Assembly: GCA_027600665.1 (NCBI GenBank)
Contig: JADGJL010000086.1
Location: 1 to 46,052 of the forward strand
Source: Irineochytrium annulatum
Taxonomy: Eukaryota > Chytridiomycota > Chytridiomycetes > Chytridiales > Chytridiaceae
DNA length: 46,052 nucleotides
Reading direction: 5' to 3'
A model generated the notes under the pieces. It was given only the letters and a program-made list of their open reading frames with translations. It was not told the DNA's origin and did not search any database. This document shows positions 38,401 to 46,052 of this stretch, in pieces; the first letter of the stretch is position 1; each line of letters begins with the position of its first letter. The position numbers and the translations under genes were made by a program.

Positions 38401-39351
38401 GTTAGAAATGGTCGTTAGCGATGCTATAAGACATTTCCACACCCGCTATGTTGCCCTGTCAAATGGCGATAACACGCTTCAGCAACATAAGGGCCATATC
38501 TTCCTTGTCCTCGATCGTTATCTTCACTCTCTACCTTTTGAGAGTTTACCCTTCTTGCGTGACTCGTCCATTTCTCGCGTTCCCTCTGTACAGTTTGTCC
38601 TAGACAGGCTTCATATGGGCGAAGGTTCGGATAATGGGCAGAAAGGGGTTGGCAATTATAGCCCGCTTCATGTTAATGTGGAGAGAATATTCTACGTTCT
38701 TAACCCCGATGGCGATCTCACTGCAACTCAACGGGAGTTTCAGCCGAGACTTGAAGCGTTAAGTGGATCGGAAGGAGTCACTGGATGCACTCCTTCGGAA
38801 AGACTCTTTGAGGATTCATTGACGAACTATGACATCGTATTGTGAGAACACTCCCGACACAACTTTTAATGCTGATTGTGCTGACTATTGAAGGTATTTT
38901 GGCCATGGGGGCGGAGAGCAGTACATCAGAGGGCAACGCGTCCGAAAACTTTCAAAATGTGCGGTTACTTTGTTGATGGGATGTTCTAGCGGGAAGCTCC
39001 GACAAGAAGGCGAGTTTGACCCAGTAGGGACGCCACTTAATTATCTTATGGCCGGGTGGTGAGTTATCAAATAATGTTTTGAAGCGTATTAACATTGTTA
39101 GTAATGCCCTCGTCGCAAATCTTTGGGATGTTACCGACGGCGATATCGACAAATTGAGCTTATCTTTGTTAAAGTCATGGGGATTGTTCAGCGAGAGCAA
39201 GACAGGAAATTGTTCCTTACCCCATGCGCTAGCTAAATCGCGTAGCAGCTGCAAGTTGCGGTACCTTAACGGCGCTGCAGCTGTCGTATATGGGATGCCT
39301 GTCTGTCTTAAACCCTCTTTAAACGAACCTTCATTTAAACATATTTATTAA
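32489..39351 (+). CDS. ESP1: Separase (peptidase C50), cohesin-cleaving protease
   Basis: This is a large, intron-rich gene of roughly 25 exons; I estimate 1850-1950 residues. The N-terminal two thirds form helical, TPR/superhelical sequence from MDPVQSLAAKGIDVARLLRE onward. The C-terminal caspase-like domain is clear: GHIFLVLDRYLHSLPFESLP, then SVQFVLDRL, then YFGHGGGEQYIRG with catalytic His (codon 38904-38906), then VTLLMGCSSGKL with catalytic Cys (codon 38982-38984). After an intron, MAGCNALVANLWDVTDGDID follows. Separase cleaves the Scc1/Rad21 cohesin subunit at anaphase after securin is destroyed by the APC/C. The whole catalytic dyad is intact. Exon borders in the middle (35.1-36.4 kb) are uncertain because similarity is low there. 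It converges with TTC27, 97 bp apart. Confidence 0.92.
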
Positions 39352-39448
39352 TATACAATTACACTAACGGCATAAAATAATTTGGACTGCATGGTTTCAC
39401 GAAAACTCCCTCAACAAATGTATCAGGCGATTATGCTCGTCTGTACCC

Positions 39449-42400
39449 TCAAAAACATCCTATCAAAGGAGGGAGCGATAAGAGATTGCCCTGCGACAGA
39501 ATAGAAGACAGGAAGCTCACCTTTGTCCGGCCAATTATGGTACGTAACGTGGACTTCGCTTGGTACCTCCAATCCGGGCACACAAGCCTTATTGCCCCAT
39601 CACCTTCCTCGCCATCGCCCATCCGCGGCTCCATGTCTTTCGGCCCCAGGTCCTTATAAGCCAGAACGAGCCTCTCGCAGGTCGTAACCGCATGCAAAAA
39701 CGCCGTCTTGTCATCGCTGAGACCAGGCGCCTGCAGGTGCAGCCGGTACGCCTTTTGATAGAAGTCTAACGCCTTAGCCCACTGGCTCGTGTACCTGTAA
39801 AACTCGGCGCATATCGTGTAAAGCACAGACGAGTTCGATATTTTCTCCGACGCGGCCTGTAGGAATTGCGCGAGCGAGGACAAGAGCTGCGGACTGGGGT
39901 TCTCGATGACGGCCTTCTGAACGATGGCGAGGACCTCGAGGTCGACGAGGACGAGGGATTCGGACTGGGTCGTGGCGTTGCGGGTGCGGATCTCGAGGAC
40001 GCGGGACATGGAGCGGATTGACTCGGAGAACTCGCCGAGGGAGGTAGACACGACGAGGTAGTTGTCCCAAATCTTAGAATTCTCGTGGTGCTGGCGCAGG
40101 GCTTCGCGAAGCGCTCTCCAAGCATCGCGCCTTTATGTGCATGTGGTTCAACATCGTGTGTGACGAAAAATCTGAACTTACTTTTGGTTCTTCCGGAGAT
40201 ATACGGACGCAAGATTTGTCCAAGCTTCTCCGTTCTGCATTTATTAAAATGTTAGAAAACCACGCTTATTGAAAAAGGAAACCCAAGGCATACAGAGTTA
40301 TCTAACGTGACTGTTTTCCGGAAAGCCTCCTCGGCGTTGTCAAAGTCCTCGGCCCGTAGCGCCGCACAACCCATGACAAACCAGCTATGCTCAAAGAGCG
40401 GGTTGATGGCGAGGCCTTGCTTGTACGAGTTGACACATAAGACAAACTAGATTTGATTGCCATATTTTTAGCAATCACGCGGGCACGGTACAAGGCTAAG
40501 TGTGACACTTACATCACCCTTGCGGAAATACCAAGCCCCCAAGGATCGCATGGCCCGCGCGTACCGGTGGTTCGACAGCTCCCAAGCTTGCTCGTAGTAC
40601 TTAGGGTCCCGCAGGATATCACCAAGCAAACAATGCAGTTTCGGGGAGTTAGGCGTGCTCTCCAGTTGCTTTCGAACGATTGCTTCCGCCTGTTAGGACC
40701 CATTAGTAGAGGTATGGAAGGTGACGTCAAAAGATGCAAACCTCCGTCTGTTGCTCGAGCATCTGCAGGCAAGACACGACATCGTCCCACATCTCCAGTC
40801 GCTGAAAGATCTCCAGCGCCGACCGGACGACGCCGAGTGAGATGAACCGCTCGCCTAGCTCCCTCTAAGGGCAAAAACACCGTTAATCACGTTCATACGC
40901 CAACGGATCCAACAGGAGCAACACAATGATAGAGTGGTTCATAAGGGTAATATAGTGAAAATCGGAGGCACCAACAACGCATCGACGCGCTTAGGTGTAC
41001 TATGGATCCACATTTTTCTTGCAGAAATTTGGCCGGGAGGTAATCATACTCTCCCAACGCAAATCGAAGGAGACGAACGAGGCCAATCGAAGACGGGAGA
41101 TAAAACATCTCCCGCGTACCGAGAGCAGGTGAAAACAGGCGCAAACACCAAGCCCGCACGATCTCGACGTCTCTCCTGCTGTGCACGCCAACCGAAAAAA
41201 AAACCAGGAATGCCAAAGAAGCCAGGGCCGCTCTCTTGCGACGTGATAAACATACCTCAAGCTCCCACTTCGCCGGTATCATCAACGCAAAGATATTGTT
41301 CAACCTCTCGACGGGCTTCGGGTCATCGAGGGGTATCTGGTCGACTAGGGCCTGGAGCTGGAGAGCCGAGCGCTCGACCGTCCTCGACCTGTTAGACTCG
41401 AGGCGGGAGCGGAGGAGGAGCGCCATGGTGTGTACCATCCAGTTGTTGGCGTTATCAAGGACGCGCTGAAAGGTGGTGTCGTTTGAGGACGAAAAAGAAA
41501 GAATTGAGGATGAAGGCTTACGGTCACGAAGGGGACCATCTGCTCTGAGGTGATGCCGTCGGCCGGGTTTTCGTTTTTGACGTTCAGACTGTGGAAAGTC
41601 TAAGCACAAAATCATTGTAACTTGCGGATGAAACCTACCAGAAAGACAGCAAAATGCACTGGTCGGTGGGCTCCAGGTTCCCCTGCTTGGACGGATCTTT
41701 CTCCTGGTCGTCGATTTTCGTGAAGGAAATCGACTCGAGTAGGGTGTCATCGTTTAGCGGGAGGGTGGCGGGCGTCACGCCTCTATCCGTTTTCGTCGCT
41801 GACCCGTCTCCTGACGCCTCGGCGGTGTCCCCGTTCGCATTCGCGCTCTCGGCGAACAGGACGAGCTGGGAGACGTCGAAGGTCTGAAACTTTGTCCGCC
41901 TCCCCAAGGCCCCTGACACGCTCCAAACAAGGTTATTCTCCTTCTGCGCCTTTGTGAAGTATTCCTGCGCAATTTTTTGTTAGGGGTGATCAAGAATATG
42001 CCAACAGTAAATTGACAAACCTTTGCCTGTTTATCGTCGTGGTAAAAGTGATGAACGAGACCGCACTCCAAGAAGAAGCGTGACCGTGCCTGCCGAATAA
42101 GCTTGGCGTCGACATCCGCGAACTCCTTGTTCCCCACGCAGAAAACATCCTTCTCCAAGGTCGCGATTACGGCCCGCAACTCGTCCTTCAGTGACGCGGC
42201 CGGGTTCTCGAGGATCCGCTGCAGGACAAACAGGGTCCGCATTTTCCACCACGCGGCGGTCTACATTGGCTGGTTAGCGAAAAGAACAGTGTGACCGGCA
42301 AAGAATAGGTATTTACGCTACAGTCCATAAAGTAGCTCGCCCTGTCGCAGAGAATCCCCTTTGCCAGAGCGAGAAGAAGCGGGTGCGCGGATAACCGGTA

Positions 42401-42875
42401 CGGCTCCTCGCCGTCCACCGTGAGGGACTCCAAAACGGGCGTTGACGAGAGAAACGGAACGTCCGCTGCCTGATCACGCACGCGTAAGTCCGAAGCCTGA
42501 CGTAGAACACTCTTATACAAATGATACCTCCGTTTCTTGATGAAAGAGCGACACAGGATCAAAATCCAGCGCGGGGCCTGTCCACGACGCCTGGAGGAAG
42601 GCGAGCAGGGCCGCGACGCCGATATGCATGAGATTCCGCCTGCCGTCGTCTTTGCCGTCATGATGGTAGGCGTCGACGAGAGCGTGTACGTGATTTGTCA
42701 GCGACGTTGATGCGGAGAGATGGACTGCAGAGAAGAACGCGACGGCCGCTGGCGAGCGGAGGACGCGTGCAAATTGCCCGTCGCGGATAAGGAGGGCGGC
42801 GTCCGTAGTGCCCTCTGCTGGCGTGGGATCGCAGCGCTGGAGGATGCAGAGCCGGAGCTCGTCGGCGAAGATCAT
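39449..42875 (-). CDS. TTC27: Tetratricopeptide repeat protein TTC27 (Emw1-like)
   Basis: Starts MIFADELRLCILQRCD. The N-terminal region follows animal TTC27: LLAFLQASWTGPALDFDP ('LFVQSNWTGPPVDLHP'), LDGEEPYRLSAHPLLLALAKG-type text, a WWKMR segment, and FFLECGLVHHFYHDDKQA. In the middle, LGRRTKFQTFDVSQLVLFAE and LNDDTLLESISF match, followed by ERLNNIFALMIPAKWELE ('ERLKIFYCCQVPPHWAIQ'). TPRs then follow, ending with AWRALREALRQHHENSKIWD then NYLVVSTSLGEFSESIRSM. About twelve exons are joined by short introns. The yeast relative Emw1 is linked to cell-wall integrity; in animals the biochemical role is unclear. It faces the GH16 gene across 255 bp. Confidence 0.88.
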
Positions 42876-43130
42876 TGCATGCAGCAAGCCAAGAAGAAAA
42901 AAGCGGCTGGAACAAAAGGCGGCTTGAAAAGTGGTGGCTTGAAAAGTGACGTTTTGTTTCAGAGATCGAAACGCGCAGGCCCAGTCGCGGTTCCTGCGAT
43001 TGCTGGGTAGCTTGTCGATCGTCAAGCACGTCGCACACGCTAATCTCGCAAAGCGAGCTGAGGGCTTGGAGAAAGGGACCAGCCCATCTTTCAGTGCATT
43101 TCGCATTCGCTTCTATTTTCAACAACGAAG
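42876..43130. promoter_or_regulatory. 255-bp divergent promoter region, TTC27 / GH16
   Basis: This lies between the outward-facing ATGs at 42875 (minus) and 43131 (plus). A Lys/Gly-rich open frame crosses it but has no similarity that I recognise. No core motif is obvious. Confidence 0.35.
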
Positions 43131-45069
43131 ATGGACATGGACAAGAGCGACCTGAAGGCGGACGTGAAGAGCTTCGGCGGGGGTTTGGGCGTGCCCGACT
43201 CGGGCACCATCCGCCGGCCGACCATGCGGAGGACGATCGCTGCCGTCGACCCCGCCGCCGCCGCAGAGGAGCGGCGAAAGCTTGCTGCAAAAGGTATGCG
43301 CACTGCCATCACCATTCCTGCCCCCAGCTCGCTACTTGATCACTGATTCGTCGACCCCTTCCGCTAATGCATTTGGTGCAGACCCTGCGAAGAAATGGCT
43401 CAAGATTATCCCTTGGTTTGGCATAGTTCCCTCGCTCGCCATCTGCGGACTGGTCATCTGGCTCGCCATCAAGAGCGTGCCGAACCACAAATACTGCCTC
43501 GTCGTTCAAGATGACTTCAGCTCTGGGACCATTGACCCAAATATCTGGTATGATTGCGGAATTTGTTAAGGGAAAAGTAAAGGAGGAGGAGGAGGGAGGG
43601 TACTAAATGGAGGAAGACGGGAGGGGAAGGAAGATCAACTGTCAAAGAGGGAGGCTCTCGTTTGATGAGGATAAACCCCATCACAACATCTCTCTAATCT
43701 CTATTCCAACCTCTTCACCTCCAACAAAGGTCATACGAAATGGGCGCCGACGGCTTTGGCAACGGTGAGTTCCAGGCTTACACCAACGATCCCGCCAACG
43801 CCTACGTCAAGAACGGCATGCTCTACATCAAGCCAACCCTCACCTCCGACAAGTTGCCGCTCGACAACATCCTGGGCGGCTACACCTGGAACTTAACGGA
43901 GCAGTACGGCTGTGTTGGGGGCGATGCGAAGTGCACTGTCGTTAGCAACTTCACCAACACGGGGATGAAGGGGTTCGGAATCCTCCCACCTGTTATGAGC
44001 GCGAAACTGAGGCTGAACCCTCAGTTTGCAACGAGGTACGGGAAGGGGGAAGTCAGGGTCAAGATGCCGAAGGGGTAAGTCTTTCTATCTTTTACAAAGA
44101 GGTTATGGCGAGGGTGTTTGTCGCGGTAGACAAGGCGTTTCTTTATTAAAGCAGAGAGGGAGGGAGAGGCAGATGGGGAGCGACGAGGTGCTCGATCATA
44201 CCCGTTTATCGACCAGGAATGTTTCGACTGACGATGCAATCAGGGACTGGTTGTGGCCAGCCATCTGGATGATGCCCCAGGACGAGAGCATCTACGGCAC
44301 ATGGCCGAGGGGCGGTGAGATCGACATCGTAGAGACGCGCGGGAACGACGTTAATTACGGCGGCGGCGGTATCGACAAGATGCAGTCCTCGGTCCACTTT
44401 GGCTACGATTCCGTTGTGCAGGTTGGTTCGCTCTTCTCTATCTCTCTGCTTCGTCAGTGTTTTTAACTTGTCACTACGTTTCATCCAGAAAACAATCTCG
44501 AAGCTTATTAAGAGGTATGAATTTTCCCGTTTATTTCGGCCGTGGACTTATATTTCTGCGCCCTTCAGACGTCACGGAACTCTTGCGAGCCAGTTTCACA
44601 CGATCGGCTGGGAGTGGACGCCCGACTACTTCCTGACCTGGCTCGACAGCCCCCTGCGGACGAACTTATACTTCCCCTTCAAGCAGCAGCTCTACTACTA
44701 CGACGGCGGCTTCGGCACCATGTTCGCCAACGGCTCCGCCATCCCCAACCTGTGGACGTCGAGCAACGATCTGTCGGCACCGTTTGATAAGAGTAAGTTT
44801 GAGTGCATTGCTTGTGTATGCCCCTATGTCGGTACTGACTTCGATGGTTTTGTGTCTCTCTAGAGTTCTACCTCCAGCTTAACGTGGCTGTCGGCGGAAC
44901 GAACGGCTTTTTCCCGGATGGCATGGGGAACAAGCCGTGGGGCAACACGAAGGCGAACGCGATGCTATCGTTCTTCCAGAGTTTGACGGGATGGTACAAC
45001 GCGACGTGGCCGCAGGATGACAACCGCGCGATGCAGATCGACTACGTGAAAGTGTGGAGCATGTGCTAG
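43131..45069 (+). CDS. Type II membrane-anchored GH16 beta-glucanase/transglycosylase-like protein
   Basis: Seven exons (43131-43293, 43382-43547, 43730-44074, 44244-44421, 44489-44514, 44569-44792, 44864-45069) give 435 residues. A ~63-residue cytoplasmic N-terminus is followed by one transmembrane helix (about 64-84, WFGIVPSLAICGLVIWLAI), so the domain lies outside the cytosol. The GH16 active site is intact: GTWPRGGEIDIVETRGN with E250-x-D252-x-x-E255. WLWPAIWMMPQDESIYGTWP, FHTIGWEWTPDYFLTWLD and FYLQLNVAVGGTNGFFPDGM match laminarinase and beta-glucan-binding relatives. Known members hydrolyse or transfer beta-1,3-glucan; a role in cell-wall remodelling is inferred. Exon 5 is just 26 nt. 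Lack of cleavable export signal and the anchor resemble the topology of Kre6/Skn1. Confidence 0.92.
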
Positions 45070-45456
45070 TTTTTTCTTCTTTTTTTTTTTCATTTACTTT
45101 ACGATAGTATCTTTATTTTGCGATCGTGTCGTCTTTCGTATATTTTTAAAATATCTTTGCATAATGTTTCGTGTTTAGGCGCAGCCGTAGTACCCTCTGT
45201 CATCCTTTACTATTTTGATCCGGGCACATGCCTTCATCGTCGGTCCCGAACATTTACATAAATGGTTCGCTTGTTTCAGCTGCCAATTTTTTTTTTTTTC
45301 TACTTCCATCTGTTTTCTTTTTGCGCCGCTCTTTTATATCGTGCAACTTTGCACATATCATCATTATATATCAAGTCGTTCGTCAAAAGTGCAAGGAAAG
45401 CCTCTTTTCTCAAGCCCTCCCAGGCCCAAAGCCAGGCCATCTTCGCAGCAGCCGCC
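45070..45456. other. Intergenic region between GH16 and the right-edge gene
   Basis: T-rich 3' flank of the GH16 gene followed by the upstream region of the next gene. No gene or clear core promoter motif is recognised. Confidence 0.45.
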
Positions 45457-46052
45457 ATGATATTCTCGGAGAGCAGCGAGCCTAATCGGCCACCAACTAC
45501 GGCGCCGGGGCTGTCGCAGCCGGAGTACGACTTCTTTTCCCAGCCCGGGTCCGGAGTTGAGCCGGGGCGCCCGCACGACACGATGCTTTCGACGACGGCG
45601 CACCCGGACCTTCACGGCCAGGACCAGTTCGACCTCCTCACGAATGCGGACTACCACACCTTTCTCAACTCGTTCGACACTCCGACGGCGAATGCTGGTG
45701 ACGACGCCGGGCGGGGTTCTGGGGATGCAACTCTTGGTGTTCTGGCTGGGACGCAGGGGCTGGGGGACGGCGGGGTCGGGATGCCGCATCATGCCCTCTA
45801 CACGACGGGGAGCATGGACTTTCCGGACCTGATGTCGCCGTTCGCGATGATGCCGGGTCTAGGTTCATTCGTCGACGATGATGATGTACGTGTGCCAGTC
45901 CCTGCATACTCCTTTTACTGTCATGACTTACATAGCATGCCAGCTCCTTCTCACCCCCATCATCTCCCCTGCGCTCACGCCCAGCGTCGACTTCCAACGC
46001 ATGACCCTTAACCAGGCAAACGAAACTTTCACCCCACTCACCTCCCCCGCCC
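45457..46052 (+). CDS. 5' part of a probable transcription regulator, cut by the right edge
   Basis: ATG at 45457 opens MIFSESSEPNRPPTTAPGLS and runs through acidic, Gly/Pro-rich disordered sequence (PEYDFFSQ, DYHTFLNSFD, DFPDLMSPFAMMPG). A GTACGT donor follows at about 45893. The best in-frame acceptor, GCCAG near 45948, continues LLTPIISPALTPSVDF, then QANETFTPLTSPA to the window end. This 'TPLxSPAxTP ... FTPLTSPA' pattern is common N-terminal to the DNA-binding domain of some fungal bHLH regulators, but no DNA-binding domain lies inside the window. The assignment rests on that pattern alone. An upstream extension of the frame starting before 45457 lacks a credible start. Confidence 0.45.

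Overview
This is a gene-dense eukaryotic chromosome segment, most likely from a zoosporic (chytrid-like) fungus. Coding sequences are broken by many short GT-AG introns, mostly about 40 to 65 bp. Neighbouring genes often share divergent promoters under 100 bp long. Fungal traits include an APSES/KilA-N-type DNA-binding protein, a C2H2 factor, separase and a Kel3-type kelch protein. Alongside these are genes expected in organisms with centrioles and flagella: a CCDC57-type coiled-coil protein and a KIF24-like kinesin-13 with an N-terminal SAM domain. The species cannot be named from the sequence alone.

Layout, left to right. 1-0.7 kb: an open frame running off the left edge, then a ~300 bp imperfect palindrome. 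0.96-4.7 kb: an APSES-like protein (-) divergent from a three-repeat Myb/SANT protein (+). 5.4-6.5 kb: a C2H2 zinc-finger factor (+). 6.9-9.7 kb: a CCDC57 homologue (-). 10.3-11.0 kb: ribosomal protein S16/uS9 (+). 11.6-13.35 kb: an ATRIP/Rad26-type checkpoint protein (-), divergent from the proteasome deubiquitinase Rpn11 (13.4-14.7 kb, +). 16.0-17.8 kb: the APC/C activator Cdh1/Fzr1 (+). 18.1-18.7 kb: a LAMTOR1-type Ragulator anchor (-), divergent from a 1039-residue RhoGAP-fold protein (18.8-22.1 kb, +). 22.2-24.0 kb: a seven-blade WD40 protein with a C-terminal CCCH finger (-). 24.1-26.6 kb: a long-chain acyl-CoA synthetase (-). 26.9-30.0 kb: the KIF24-like kinesin-13 (-). 30.3-32.4 kb: a KLHDC4/Kel3 kelch protein (-), divergent from separase (32.5-39.35 kb, +). 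39.4-42.9 kb: TTC27 (-). 43.1-45.1 kb: a membrane-anchored GH16 glucanase-like protein (+). 45.5 kb to the right edge: the 5' part of a probable regulatory protein (+).

Several of these genes act in the same process. Rpn11, Cdh1, separase, the ATR partner ATRIP and a kinesin-13 all belong to chromosome segregation and cell-cycle control, and CCDC57 and the KIF24-like kinesin belong to the centriole and microtubule side of it. I see no sign of an operon-like or transferred cluster, so the co-location may be chance.

The most unusual signals are fine-scale: an 11-nt exon inside the kinesin P-loop and a 13-nt exon in Rpn11; a possible 24-nt intron in LAMTOR1; a Cdh1 whose C-box and C-terminal IR tail are both non-canonical; and an assembly gap that is demonstrably false, because each side repeats the other side's sequence with errors beyond a poly-A run. 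No rRNA, tRNA, CRISPR array or complete coding transposon was recognised.
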